This document shows positions 36,696 to 45,638 of a DNA stretch of 64,000 nt, in pieces. Both the position numbers and the translations under genes were made by a program. Under the pieces are notes generated by a model. It made no database searches, was not told the DNA's origin, and was given only the letters and a program-made list of their open reading frames with translations. Positions within the stretch are counted from its first letter, which is position 1. The number at the start of each line of letters is the position of its first letter. This stretch comes from Pygmaiobacter massiliensis (GTDB taxonomy: Bacteria > Bacillota > Clostridia > Oscillospirales > Ruminococcaceae), in contig NZ_OAML01000003.1 in NCBI RefSeq assembly GCF_900199435.1, positions 1,381,166 through 1,445,165 of the forward strand. The letters are read 5' to 3'.

Positions 36696-36851
36696 CCATG
36701 CGAAGAGAAGAAATGTTTCATATTATGAAAATTGCTTGTTTTAGAAAGAAAAAACTTACATTTCGCCCAAATCAGGAAGAAAAACGGATTTATATTCCAA
36801 AAAACGTTGCTTTTTTTAGTCAAACTGCCACGAAAGATAAAAGAGAAAAAA

Positions 36852-36880
36852 TAGACCAAGCTATTTTTATGTGCTAAGAT
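36852..36880 (+). promoter_or_regulatory. Probable promoter of the ggt operon
   Basis: TAGACC, a 17-nt spacer and TAAGAT put the start near 36887, giving an 84-nt leader before ggt. The -35 box is imperfect. The AT-rich bases 36696-36851 show no gene. Confidence 0.5.
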
Positions 36881-36970
36881 AGGGCTAAGATAAATGTGAA
36901 AGATTCGTGATTAATGAAAAAATATTAAGTTTTCTTTCGCGTTAAATGATTAAAAGGAGTATGAGAGAAG

Positions 36971-38776
36971 ATGGGAAAACGTTTTCTAGCACTGGCACTT
37001 GCGTGTGCAATGGCTTTATCTTTTGCAAGTTGCGGCGCGGCATCCAGTTCTGCACCGGCAGCCTCCTCTAGCACATCGGGCTCTGCGACCGATGCAAGCT
37101 ACACCTCGCTGGACGATTTTGTTTTATGGGGGGATGATCTGAGTCTGACCAAAACTGGTCGTGATGCCACCGGCAGCACCGGCGTGGTTTCTGCTGGCAA
37201 ATATGAGGCATCCAAAATTGGCAAAATCATTATGGAGCAGGGCGGCAACGCAGTAGACGCGGCAGTCGCAGTTGGCTTTACGCTTGGTTTTGCAGAGGCA
37301 AATGCAACCGGCCTTGGCGGTGGCGGCTTTATGACGCTGCACATCGCAGAAACTGGCGAAGACCTTTTCATCAACTTCCGTGAGTCTGCACCGGCAGCAG
37401 CCACACCGGATATGTGGCAGACCTATACCGATGCAGACGGCAACACCAAAGTTATTGGCAACCAGAACTGGGTTGGCGGCAAATCGGCAGGTGTCCCCGG
37501 CTTTGTGGCGGGCCTGCTTTACGCGCTGGATAACTATGGTACCATGACTCGTGAGCAGGTGCTCGCGCCGGTCATTGAGCTGGCAAATAAGGGCCTTACC
37601 GTTACCCCGACTCTGGCCAACGACATGAAAAACAGCTACGATAGCCTTACCCTTTTTGCGGAGAGCGGCGAGATTTTTCTCAAAGATGTCGACGGCATGA
37701 AACTTCCGTACGAAGTTGGCGAGACGTTCAAAAATCTGGATTACGCCAAGACTCTCGAGCTGATTTCTGAGCAGGGCGCAGACGTTTTCTACAAAGGCGA
37801 AATCGCAGAATCCATTGTCGCCAATGCAAACAAATACGGCGGCGTGTTTACGATGGAAGATCTCGCAAACTATGAAGTTGAAGTTATGAAGCCGGTGGTA
37901 GGCAGCTACCGCGGTTACGATATTATTTCTTCTCCTTCTCCGTCCTCCGGCGGCACCATCGTGCTGGAGATACTTAATATCCTCGAGAACTTTGATTTGC
38001 CCTCGATGGAAGATTGCTCGGCAGAAGAGCTGCACATCATTGCTGAGGCATTTAAGCTGGCTTACGCTGACCGCGGCGAATACATGGGCGACACCAAATT
38101 TGTTGATGTGCCCATCAATGGCCTGCTCAGCAAAGACTACGCAAAGAAACTCGCCGGCAAAATCGATGCCGAAGTTGCTCTCGAAAATGTTCTGCCCGAC
38201 GATCCTTGGATGTTCGAGCACGAAGATACCACACACTACTCGGTAGCCGACGCAAAAGGCAACATGGTCTCGGTGACTTCTACGGTCAATGGCTACTTCG
38301 GTAGCAGCGTTGCAGTAGATGGCTATGGCTTTGTACTGAACAACGAAATGGCTGACTTCGTGGTTGGTCCGGATCACCCGAACTCCATCGCAGGCAACAA
38401 AACCCCGCTGAGCTCGATGAGCCCGACCATCATCATGAAAGACGGCAAGCCTTTCGCCGTACTGGGCAGCCCGGGCGGCACCACCATCATTGCTACGGTT
38501 GCACAGGTTGTCTCTAACCTCATCGACCACGGCATGACCATGCAGGAAGCCGTCGATGCACCCCGTATCTCCGGTTTCCGCAATAACACCATCAGCTACG
38601 AAACCCGCATTGGCGAAGATGTCATTGCTGAGCTGACCGAGATGGGCCACATCTGTAACCCGAACGACGAATGGAACCGCAGCTTTGGTTCTGTTAACGC
38701 AGTACGTTATGCAGAAGACGGTACCCTTGACGGCGCAGGCGACCCCCGCCGTGACGGTAAGGCACTTGGCTTCTAA
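36971..38776 (+). CDS. ggt: Gamma-glutamyltransferase, lipoprotein form (GGT/CapD family)
   Basis: A 601-residue N-terminal nucleophile hydrolase precursor with a lipoprotein signal (SFASC) and a Ser/Ala linker, so it acts outside the membrane. Family marks are GLGGGGFMTLH, SPSPSSGGTI and LGSPGGTTII. Self-cleavage should occur before Thr420 in DTTHYSV, making that Thr the nucleophile of the small subunit. It cleaves or transfers gamma-glutamyl groups. Directly after the PGA synthesis unit it probably trims PGA or, like CapD, attaches it to the wall. AAGGAG precedes the ATG. Confidence 0.93.
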   Translation: MGKRFLALALACAMALSFASCGAASSSAPAASSSTSGSATDASYTSLDDFVLWGDDLSLTKTGRDATGSTGVVSAGKYEASKIGKIIMEQGGNAVDAAVAVGFTLGFAEANATGLGGGGFMTLHIAETGEDLFINFRESAPAAATPDMWQTYTDADGNTKVIGNQNWVGGKSAGVPGFVAGLLYALDNYGTMTREQVLAPVIELANKGLTVTPTLANDMKNSYDSLTLFAESGEIFLKDVDGMKLPYEVGETFKNLDYAKTLELISEQGADVFYKGEIAESIVANANKYGGVFTMEDLANYEVEVMKPVVGSYRGYDIISSPSPSSGGTIVLEILNILENFDLPSMEDCSAEELHIIAEAFKLAYADRGEYMGDTKFVDVPINGLLSKDYAKKLAGKIDAEVALENVLPDDPWMFEHEDTTHYSVADAKGNMVSVTSTVNGYFGSSVAVDGYGFVLNNEMADFVVGPDHPNSIAGNKTPLSSMSPTIIMKDGKPFAVLGSPGGTTIIATVAQVVSNLIDHGMTMQEAVDAPRISGFRNNTISYETRIGEDVIAELTEMGHICNPNDEWNRSFGSVNAVRYAEDGTLDGAGDPRRDGKALGF

Positions 38777-38809
38777 ATCTTACACAATTTATTAAATTGC
38801 TCTTTTTAT

Positions 38810-38847
38810 GGAATAAGCACAATGGGCTTGCCCGTTGTGCTTATTCC
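38810..38847 (+). other. Strong hairpin between ggt and the lipoprotein gene
   Basis: A perfect 13-bp stem (GGAATAAGCACAA / TTGTGCTTATTCC) around a 12-nt GC-rich loop with no T-run. It is more likely an RNA stabiliser or processing site than a terminator. Confidence 0.6.
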
Positions 38848-38909
38848 CCTAAATAGGGGCATGAGAAAAAAGAGAAAAACCAACAACCACCCATCAGGAG
38901 GATATTACG

Positions 38910-39524
38910 ATGATGAAAAAAATGATTGCCGTTGCAATGGCAGCTATGCTCGCACTTTCCATGACCGCTTGCGGCAGCAAACCGGCTTCTTCGGCAGCGG
39001 GCAGCACCGCAACAGGCAGCACCGCAACCGTAGAGGGACTGAAAGAGGCCATCGCAGAGCAGCCTGCACTGCTTACCAGCGTAGGCCAGAGTGCTGACGT
39101 TGAAATGGTAAAAGTAATGATGGACAAAGCTGAGCTGAAATACAGCATCGACAATATGTCCGACGGCAGCGACCTCGGCGATGCAAAAACGCTGGTGCTT
39201 GCCATCGGCGGTTCTTCCAAAGGCCTTGGTGCTGCCGGTATTGACGCAGACCAGGAGATTGCGCGTGTAGAGAAGCTGATTAACGCAGCGGACGAAGCAG
39301 GCCTTACCATCCTTGCGCTGCACATCGGCGGCGAAGCACGCCGTGGCGACCTTTCTGATAAATTTATCGCCCCCTGCTTTACCAAGGCAGATTACGCTAT
39401 CGTTGTTAAAGAGGGCAACAAAGACGGCATGATGACCGAGCTTGCCTCCAAAGCTGGCATCCCGATGGATGAAGTGACTTCGATGGGCGAAGTGCTCACC
39501 CCGCTGAAAGCTGCTTTTAAATAA
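38910..39524 (+). CDS. DUF6305-like lipoprotein of the PGA turnover operon
   Basis: A 204-residue lipoprotein (LSMTAC signal) with a Ser/Thr/Ala linker and one compact domain containing LVLAIGGSSKGLGAAGID and ALHIGGEARRGDLSDKFI. I place it in the DUF6305 family from memory. The function is unknown. Its position before a DctM-like permease suggests an extracytoplasmic ligand-binding partner, but it is much smaller than a DctP protein. AGGAGG precedes the ATG. Confidence 0.7.
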   Translation: MMKKMIAVAMAAMLALSMTACGSKPASSAAGSTATGSTATVEGLKEAIAEQPALLTSVGQSADVEMVKVMMDKAELKYSIDNMSDGSDLGDAKTLVLAIGGSSKGLGAAGIDADQEIARVEKLINAADEAGLTILALHIGGEARRGDLSDKFIAPCFTKADYAIVVKEGNKDGMMTELASKAGIPMDEVTSMGEVLTPLKAAFK

Positions 39525-39605
39525 GCACTGCGGTACCGCGCGGCGCGCGGGCAGAGAAAAAACGCTTATTTTCGTGTGTGGCTGCACACGATTCGGAGGT
39601 ATGAA

Positions 39606-40883
39606 ATGAGTCACGAGTTAATTATTTTTCTCGCGATGGTGGTCACCTTTGCCGCTGGTTGCTTTGCACTGAAACTGCCGGTAAGCATTTCCATGGTGCT
39701 TTCCGCAGTTATCGGTGCGCTGGTTGGCGGGCAGGGCATTCCCCTGCGCCATCTCGTTGAGGGCACCTTCTCTTATGTAGACACCGTGCTGGTTATTACC
39801 TGCGCGATGATTTTTATGAAGGTGGTGCAGGAATCCGGTGCGTTGGACGCACTGGCTTCGCTGATTATTGAAAAATTCCATAAAGTGCCCGCACTTTTGC
39901 TTTGCCTTATCATGCTGGTTATCATGTTCCCCGGTATGATTACCGGCTCTTCCACCGCGGCAGTGCTTTCTGCCGGTTCCATCATGGCACCGGTGCTGAT
40001 GTTAATGGGCATCCCCGCGCTGGAAACAGCAAGCATTATTGCTATGGGCGGCCTGCTGGGTATGATTGCGCCCCCGGTCAACATCCCTGCAATGATTATC
40101 GGTGGCGGTATTGATATTCCCTATGTTGGATTTGAGCTGCCGCTTACGCTGCTTACTTTCCCGCTTGCTATTTTTACCGTGCTGCTATTTGGCTACAAAT
40201 ATGTCAAAAAGCTGGACTATGAAGCAATTAAGCTGAAACTGAACAATGAGCCGCGCGAAAAGTATGGCTTCCGTATCTTTATTCCTATTTTGCTTGCGCT
40301 GGTATTGATGGTACTGAACAAAGCGGTACCGTCTTTCCCGAGCCTGGGCATGCCGCTGATTTTCCTCATCGGTGCGGCGGTAGGCCTGTTCACCGGCAAC
40401 AAAATTAAGGTTGTTACCGTCTGCAAAGACGCAGTGCAGAGTGTTTTGCCAGTACTCGGTATTTTGATGGGCGTAGGCATGTTTATTCAGGTGATGACGC
40501 TAACCGGCGTGCGTGGCTTTATCGTAACCAGCTGCCTGAGCCTGCCCAACGGTTTGTTGTACGTGGCAATGGCGGTTGCTATCCCGCTATTCGGTGCAGT
40601 TTCCTCTTACGGTGCAGCGTCGGTACTGGGCGTCCCCTTCCTGTTGGCTTTTATGAGCAGCAACCAGATTATCACTGCCTCTGCTATTTCTCTGATTGCA
40701 GCACTGGGCGACATGATGCCGCCGACGGCACTAGCTGGCATTTTTGCAGCACAGGTGGTTGGCATGAAAAAATATACGCCGGTCCTTAAAAAGTGCCTTA
40801 TCCCTGCGCTGGTGCTTATTGTCTGGGCAATTCTGTTTATCATTTTCGCCAACCAGCTTGCACCTTTTATCGTACTGAAATAA
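39606..40883 (+). CDS. TRAP DctM-like large permease subunit
   Basis: A 425-residue membrane protein with about twelve helices and the DctM-type TGSSTAAVLSAGSIMAPVL and GLLGMIAPPVNIPAM segments. TRAP permeases use ion gradients to take up carboxylates or amino acids. No ordinary DctQ subunit or DctP binding protein is beside it; instead a small lipoprotein and a 48-residue membrane peptide flank it. In this operon glutamate or gamma-glutamyl oligomers are attractive substrates. The ATG at 39606 has GGAGG upstream. Confidence 0.82.
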   Translation: MSHELIIFLAMVVTFAAGCFALKLPVSISMVLSAVIGALVGGQGIPLRHLVEGTFSYVDTVLVITCAMIFMKVVQESGALDALASLIIEKFHKVPALLLCLIMLVIMFPGMITGSSTAAVLSAGSIMAPVLMLMGIPALETASIIAMGGLLGMIAPPVNIPAMIIGGGIDIPYVGFELPLTLLTFPLAIFTVLLFGYKYVKKLDYEAIKLKLNNEPREKYGFRIFIPILLALVLMVLNKAVPSFPSLGMPLIFLIGAAVGLFTGNKIKVVTVCKDAVQSVLPVLGILMGVGMFIQVMTLTGVRGFIVTSCLSLPNGLLYVAMAVAIPLFGAVSSYGAASVLGVPFLLAFMSSNQIITASAISLIAALGDMMPPTALAGIFAAQVVGMKKYTPVLKKCLIPALVLIVWAILFIIFANQLAPFIVLK

Positions 40884-40898
40884 CAGGAGGTTAACACT

Positions 40899-41045
40899 AT
40901 GATTACCCTGATTTACCGAGGCATTATCGGTCTCGTACTGGTATTTACGGTGTGGAATCTCTTCACCGAAGAAAAAGTAACGAACCAGGCAAATGCAGCG
41001 CTGGTGGTCATTCCGATGATTCTCAGATTGCTGATGATTAAGTAA
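40899..41045 (+). CDS. Small 48-residue membrane peptide
   Basis: MITLIYRGIIGLVLVFTVWN begins a 48-residue protein with two hydrophobic stretches (residues 2-20 and 33-47). It has a perfect AGGAGG 8 nt upstream and lies 15 nt after the permease and 9 nt before the M14 gene, whose own ribosome site overlaps its stop. It is too regular in position to be chance. It may take the place of a DctQ-type small subunit, but there is no homology that I can name. Confidence 0.75.
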   Translation: MITLIYRGIIGLVLVFTVWNLFTEEKVTNQANAALVVIPMILRLLMIK

Positions 41046-41054
41046 GGAGGACAG

Positions 41055-42206
41055 ATGATGAAGAAAAACACCATTACCGGTGCCATCTGCCTCGTGCTTG
41101 CTTTGGCGATTGCGACAGTTACTGGCATCAATTTTATAGAGCTTAAAAACCCCGGTGACATTATCCCCGGTCCCGGCGTTTCCGAAGTTCATATGCTTAG
41201 CGAATATTTTGACGGCATTGCTGGCACCAACGGCGATACCGAAATCTATGTGATGCAGGGCAAAAAGCCCGGCGGCAAAGTGCTCATTTTGGGTGGCACT
41301 CACGGCAACGAGCCTTCCGGCTATATGAGCGCTATTACTTTTATTGAAAATGCAGTGGTGGACGAGGGTACCGTTTACGTCATCCCCTACACCAACCGCA
41401 GCGGTATGACGCACAACGATGCTCAGGAGGCTTCGCCTCAGTATATCCACTTTAGCAACAAAGATGGCGCTGTCCGTACTTTCCGCTACGGCTCTCGTGC
41501 AACCAACCCAATCGACCAGTGGCCCGACCCGGATGTATATGTGCACGCGGCTTCCGGGCAGACACTTTCCGGCTCTGAAACACGCAACATTAACCGCGCT
41601 TATCCCGGTGTGGAAAACGGAAATCTCACTGAGAAAGTGGCATATGCCATTACTCAGATGATCAAAGCTGAAAATGTAAACCTTACCTTTGATTTGCACG
41701 AAGCATCGCCCGAATACCCGGTTATTAATGCGACTGTTTCTCATGAAAAAGGCATGAGCGTTGCTTCGGTTGGCCTTATGGAGCTGCAGTTTGCCGGTAT
41801 TTCGATGGCGCTGGAGCCCTCGCCGGTCAACCTGCACGGCCTTACCCACCGCGAACTGGGCGACTATACCGACACGATTCCACTTCTGATGGAAACCGCT
41901 AACGCCTCTCAGGGCCGTTTGCGCGGCGCTACCAACGAAGCGTTGGCATTGACCGGTATCGACAAAGCCTATGAGAAGAGCGCCGAACTCGGCATGCTCT
42001 ATGTGCCCTACGATGAAAACGGCCACCCGATTGAAGAACGTGTCGGCCGCCACCTGCAAGGCATTATTGAGTATACCAAATCCTACTCAGAACAGTATGC
42101 AGACGCACCTGTTAGTTTCAGCAATGTGCCCGGCTATGCAGAACTGTTTACGGATTCTGACGGCAGCGACCTTGGCGGAGCTCGCTTGGGTCAATACCTG
42201 AACTAG
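41055..42206 (+). CDS. Membrane-anchored succinylglutamate desuccinylase/aspartoacylase-like (M14) metalloenzyme
   Basis: A 383-residue zinc enzyme. One N-terminal signal/anchor helix (residues 6-26), then the zinc motif GGTHGNEPSG (His and Glu), the NINRAYPG substrate-binding segment and the third ligand FDLHEASPEYP. The family removes acyl groups from glutamate or aspartate, and M14 relatives also include gamma-D-Glu carboxypeptidases. Its outside location in a PGA locus suggests hydrolysis of gamma-glutamyl or N-acyl-glutamate products. TAAGGAGG precedes the ATG. Confidence 0.85.
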   Translation: MMKKNTITGAICLVLALAIATVTGINFIELKNPGDIIPGPGVSEVHMLSEYFDGIAGTNGDTEIYVMQGKKPGGKVLILGGTHGNEPSGYMSAITFIENAVVDEGTVYVIPYTNRSGMTHNDAQEASPQYIHFSNKDGAVRTFRYGSRATNPIDQWPDPDVYVHAASGQTLSGSETRNINRAYPGVENGNLTEKVAYAITQMIKAENVNLTFDLHEASPEYPVINATVSHEKGMSVASVGLMELQFAGISMALEPSPVNLHGLTHRELGDYTDTIPLLMETANASQGRLRGATNEALALTGIDKAYEKSAELGMLYVPYDENGHPIEERVGRHLQGIIEYTKSYSEQYADAPVSFSNVPGYAELFTDSDGSDLGGARLGQYLN

Positions 42207-42262
42207 TGTCCCAGTTAAGCCCCTCCTCATTTTGTGTCCGGACCTGTGCAGAAATAATCCGG

Positions 42263-42307
42263 AAAAACCGCGCATCTCTCTGTTTGCAGAGCCGATGCGC
42301 GGTTTTT
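42263..42307 (+). terminator. Terminator of the ggt/PGA turnover operon
   Basis: A 13-bp stem (AAAACCGCGCATC / GATGCGCGGTTTT) topped by a second stem CTCTG/CAGAG and followed by TTGTTTTAT. Confidence 0.9.
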
Positions 42308-42360
42308 GTTTTATATGATACAACTGCACCTTACACTTGAGAGAATATTACTATAACTGC

Positions 42361-42402
42361 AAAGCAGCCGCCTTCTTATTGAAAGAAAGCGACTGCTTTT
42401 AA
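42361..42402 (+). terminator. Second terminator-like hairpin in the convergent gap
   Basis: AAAGCAGCCGC and GCGACTGCTTT pair with one mismatch and are followed by TAATTATAT. It lies between the M14 gene and the convergent DUF6132 gene. Confidence 0.6.
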
Positions 42403-42433
42403 TTATATAATTGATTTGACGGAAAAGACGAGC

Positions 42434-42646
42434 TTATTTGCTTTTTGCAGGGGTAAATACATATCCAAGCAAAGCGCCGATAGCTCCACCGTAAAAGGTG
42501 GAAAGCAGCGGATTGGAAGAAATCACACAGTTGCCGGTCGTGCATCCGACAGAGCGGTACCAAAGAAAGCCACCCAAGGTGCCCAAAAGTGCGAGCAGCA
42601 GCATGGGCAGCCAGCGGGGGATGTTGCGTTTCGGTTTTTCGTTCAT
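42434..42646 (-). CDS. DUF6132-like small membrane protein
   Basis: A 70-residue protein with two hydrophobic helices (residues 12-28 and 48-63) joined by the cysteine-bearing segment GCTTGNCVISSNPLLST. I associate this pattern with DUF6132 proteins often found with redox or rhodanese genes. AAAGGAGG precedes the ATG. It ends the operon with the two iron-sulfur proteins upstream. Confidence 0.75.
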   Translation of the reverse strand: MNEKPKRNIPRWLPMLLLALLGTLGGFLWYRSVGCTTGNCVISSNPLLSTFYGGAIGALLGYVFTPAKSK

Positions 42647-42685
42647 AAAAAGCCTCCTTTTGCAATAAAAGCCTCACCCAATGCG

Positions 42686-43249
42686 CTAAGCTTTGGCCTT
42701 GCAAATAAGTTGGGTCATCGTACCCATAGGGCAGTAAACACACCAGGACCTGGGTTTAAACAGCAGCATTGTGAGAAAACCAAGCACGGTAGAAGTGAGC
42801 ATTACACTGTAAAAGCCAAAAGCAAACTGTGCTACCCAAGGGGCGACGCTGCTATGGTAGGCCCAGTGCCAGGGCAGACGAAAACTCCAGAGCAATGTTA
42901 CTGCCTGGCGCAGGTCGTTTACCTCGGAAAAGACGAGCCAGGTGTTCCAGAGCATTTGAAAAAACATGACAAAAAAGAAAATCAAAAAACCATAACGAAA
43001 CCATTTGCTCCGCAAAAAGCGTGGCATATCTTTTTTGCGAGAAAATCCGTACCGACCACCCACCAGAGCCAGCAGCTGGCCCCGTCCGCAATAGCGATTA
43101 CAATATGTCTTGCCGCCCCCAAAAAGAGAAATAACAAGGGGAACAAAAAAGCAGATTAACCCCAGCCATGCAAATAGAATGTTAAAAAAACCGAGGGTGA
43201 GATAAAGCAGCGAGGGAATCCATAAAAAATCGTACCAATGCTTTTTCAT
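42686..43249 (-). CDS. Membrane 4Fe-4S binding protein (NapH/NosR C-terminal type)
   Basis: A 187-residue membrane protein with four to five helices and cytoplasmic cysteine motifs YCNRYCGRGQ and WCVYCPMGT, typical of Fer4_5 quinol- or flavin-linked electron transfer proteins. The ATG at 43249 has GGAGG 8 nt upstream and overlaps the ferredoxin stop by ATGA, so the two should pass electrons to each other. The terminal acceptor is not evident. Confidence 0.85.
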   Translation of the reverse strand: MKKHWYDFLWIPSLLYLTLGFFNILFAWLGLICFFVPLVISLFGGGKTYCNRYCGRGQLLALVGGRYGFSRKKDMPRFLRSKWFRYGFLIFFFVMFFQMLWNTWLVFSEVNDLRQAVTLLWSFRLPWHWAYHSSVAPWVAQFAFGFYSVMLTSTVLGFLTMLLFKPRSWCVYCPMGTMTQLICKAKA

Positions 43250-43458
43250 GCAGGCACCTCCAACAAAGAGATGATGGAAGCCGGACATTCGCGGGCGCAC
43301 AAACCGCAGCCGATACATTTTTGCACTGCCACTAGAGCGCAGATGCCGTCTGGGACGCTGATTGCATCGCGCGGGCAAACTTTGACACAGCAGCCACAGG
43401 CCACACAGTTTTCTGTTTCGACATACGCTTTTTTGATTCGTTTTATAATTGTTTGCAC
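43246..43458 (-). CDS. Ferredoxin with two 4Fe-4S clusters
   Basis: A 70-residue protein with two CxxCxxCxxxCP motifs (CVACGCCVKVCP and CIGCGLCARECP). The best start is GTG at 43458, 7 nt after GGGAGG; ATGs 5 and 10 codons upstream lack that spacing. It is the electron donor or acceptor for the membrane protein that overlaps it. Confidence 0.9.
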   Translation of the reverse strand: MQTIIKRIKKAYVETENCVACGCCVKVCPRDAISVPDGICALVAVQKCIGCGLCARECPASIISLLEVPA

Positions 43459-43567
43459 AAGGTTACCTCCCATTGATTGTTTCACCATTGTACAGGAAAA
43501 ATCACGACGGCTACCGTGACATGGTCACTTTTGTGCGAGGTAGGCTGTTTGAAGCATGGCAAAAGGT

Positions 43568-43612
43568 AAAAGCCAGCACCTTTCCTTTAAAAGAATGGGT
43601 GCTGGCTTTTTG
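43568..43612 (-). terminator. Terminator of the diguanylate cyclase gene
   Basis: A 13-bp stem (AAAAGCCAGCACC / GGTGCTGGCTTTT) with a 17-nt loop, usable in both directions; it lies 16 bp after the GGDEF stop. Confidence 0.88.
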
Positions 43613-43627
43613 GTTTTGAAAAAGTGG

Positions 43628-45289
43628 TTATTCGATGAGCCCTGCTTCTTGACGGTGGTGCTTTTTCATGTTGTACATTTCTGCATCTGCCTGTGCGGTA
43701 AGTGCCGCTAAGGTCCGAAACTCGGTCGAATCAGAGATGCCATACGAGAAAGAAAAGATTGCAAGATTTTGAAAACGATGGGCAGCAAGACTTTTTACCA
43801 CTTCCTCTAAAACCAGCCGAAGTTCGGTTTTGCTGCGGTAAGTCAGCAGAATCGTGAACTCATCGCCACCGATACGATAGATGCCAAGGTTTTTAGGGAA
43901 GGCCTTTTTCAGCACCTCGGCAATGGTTTGAAGCAACAAATCGCCCGCAGCGTGTCCCTCTTGGTCATTGGTGCGTTTCAGATTATCGGCATCTACTGCA
44001 ATACAGCTAATGTTATATCGCAAATTGCGTTTTAGCATAACGTCCAGATACTCGGCATCTGACTCGTAGGCATTGCGGTTTTTCAGCCCGGTTAAAAGGT
44101 CGGTATAGGCAAGCGTCTCGTACGCTTTTGAGCGTTGCTCCACCTCCCATGCTTTCAGATAAAGCCGAATCAAAAAGAATGCCTGCAATACAACAAAGGT
44201 GAAAAAGCCAATTTGCAGGAAGAAGGCAGGCAGCGCAACGTTGGTAAAGTAGTGGATGATGGTATCAATACTGCTGCATACAATAATAGGAACAAGAGAA
44301 ATGCAGACTTGCCTCCGTTGGCCTGATTGTCGAAAGCGACCAAAAGCAAGTATTGGTACCGTGATGATAACCAAGATCAACAACTGAAGGTGCGCCGCGG
44401 GAAGCATTTCGCGAAATTCAATTCCTGCGAATAAAAAAAGCAGGCTCTGAATAGTTGCGTGCAGGGCCGTAGCACAAAGGCACCCGTCAATTACCCTGCG
44501 ACTACGGTCGGCCAATGCATTCTTTAACACAAGTAGTAAAGGCAAGGGGAGTAGTAAATGGGCAACAAACTCTGCGATATACAGCAGAGTGGTATTGGCG
44601 AACAAGAGCTTATTCCAACCAAGCTGGGTGCTGAGATAAATGCTGCAAAGCAGCGAAAATAGTGCCAGTGCCAGCAGGCCGGAATCATTATGGTTGTTTT
44701 TACGCAATACCCGATACAAGACCACAAGGCATATGCCGAGTAAAAAAATAATGTTTGTGGCAACCAGGCTGGGGAGATTAAGTAGATAAATTTCGGTCAG
44801 AGCATCTGTTTGGAAACAAAGAGTAGGTGCGGTCAATTTAACCGAGGAAATCTGTACCTGGGGCGTAATTACAATGGTAAGTTGTTTTCCCTCCCAATCA
44901 TCAGGCAAGGAAACGAAAACCTTGCGCGCCCCGTTGGTGCGAGAAAAGTAGACAGGCTCAAACTTTTCTTTTAGCAGCGGCTGATCGTCCAGATACACCT
45001 CAAGGTCATAATAATAAGGTGAAAAATAAAGTTCGGTATAGGGATGAGGGCTGCTTTCAGGCAGCGTAAATTGCAGTGTGAGCGGCACGTTTTTTGTCAG
45101 GGACAAGCTGGCCGGTAAGCTGACAGTATCGCCAGAAGTAGTGTTTATCCAATTTTCCTGCAGCGGTAAAGCTTGTTTATCGGTAAAAGAAGAATTATCT
45201 CTTAACAGGCAGATGGCGGCGAAACCTGTGAGGGCAAATAAGATGAGGAATATTACAATGCGGTCTAGGAGCTTAGGTAAAGATTTCAC
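43628..45289 (-). CDS. Membrane diguanylate cyclase (7TM-type sensor plus GGDEF)
   Basis: A 553-residue protein. An N-terminal helix and a beta-rich extracytoplasmic domain (residues 30-175) are followed by about seven helices (180-375), in the style of 7TMR-DISM receptors, a short coil and a GGDEF domain. The active site YRIGGDEF and the metal-binding DADNLKRTND are intact, so it should make cyclic di-GMP from GTP. I see no RxxD product-inhibition site just upstream of GGDEF. GTG start at 45289 after AAGGAG. It lies between the PGA and fibre loci, which c-di-GMP commonly controls in other bacteria. Confidence 0.9.
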   Translation of the reverse strand: MKSLPKLLDRIVIFLILFALTGFAAICLLRDNSSFTDKQALPLQENWINTTSGDTVSLPASLSLTKNVPLTLQFTLPESSPHPYTELYFSPYYYDLEVYLDDQPLLKEKFEPVYFSRTNGARKVFVSLPDDWEGKQLTIVITPQVQISSVKLTAPTLCFQTDALTEIYLLNLPSLVATNIIFLLGICLVVLYRVLRKNNHNDSGLLALALFSLLCSIYLSTQLGWNKLLFANTTLLYIAEFVAHLLLPLPLLLVLKNALADRSRRVIDGCLCATALHATIQSLLFLFAGIEFREMLPAAHLQLLILVIITVPILAFGRFRQSGQRRQVCISLVPIIVCSSIDTIIHYFTNVALPAFFLQIGFFTFVVLQAFFLIRLYLKAWEVEQRSKAYETLAYTDLLTGLKNRNAYESDAEYLDVMLKRNLRYNISCIAVDADNLKRTNDQEGHAAGDLLLQTIAEVLKKAFPKNLGIYRIGGDEFTILLTYRSKTELRLVLEEVVKSLAAHRFQNLAIFSFSYGISDSTEFRTLAALTAQADAEMYNMKKHHRQEAGLIE

Positions 45290-45552
45290 TTTTTCGCTCC
45301 TTCCCTTGCACTCTTTTTTAATGGCAATTAAGATGTCTTAAATTTACCATATTTTTATTGACGAATCAACTTTAGTTATAAGATTTAAAACGTTTTGAAT
45401 TTTCAGGAAAACGAGAAATAAAATCGCTATATTGACACTTTTTTGCTTTTTTCCACTTCTGGGAATTGACAAAAAGTTTCGTCTAATACTACCATTTTAC
45501 TAACATAATTTAAGTAGATATTACATTTTTTTCGCTTTACATTATTTGCCTG

Positions 45553-45581
45553 TTGATGAAAAGGCTCCTTGTTATTATTAT
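45553..45581 (+). promoter_or_regulatory. Probable promoter of the DUF6514 gene
   Basis: TTGATG, a 17-nt spacer and TATTAT, with start near 45588. The AT-rich gap 45290-45638 also holds two TTGACA boxes (near 45453 and 45472) without well-spaced -10 boxes. Confidence 0.5.
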
Positions 45582-45638
45582 TAAAGGTAGTACATAGAAA
45601 TCGCTCATCATTAATTTAAAGAGAGAAGGCGCTAAAAA

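Noticed and set aside
38810-38847. Terminator splitting ggt from the downstream lipoprotein
   Set aside because: The stem is strong but there is no T-run on either side.
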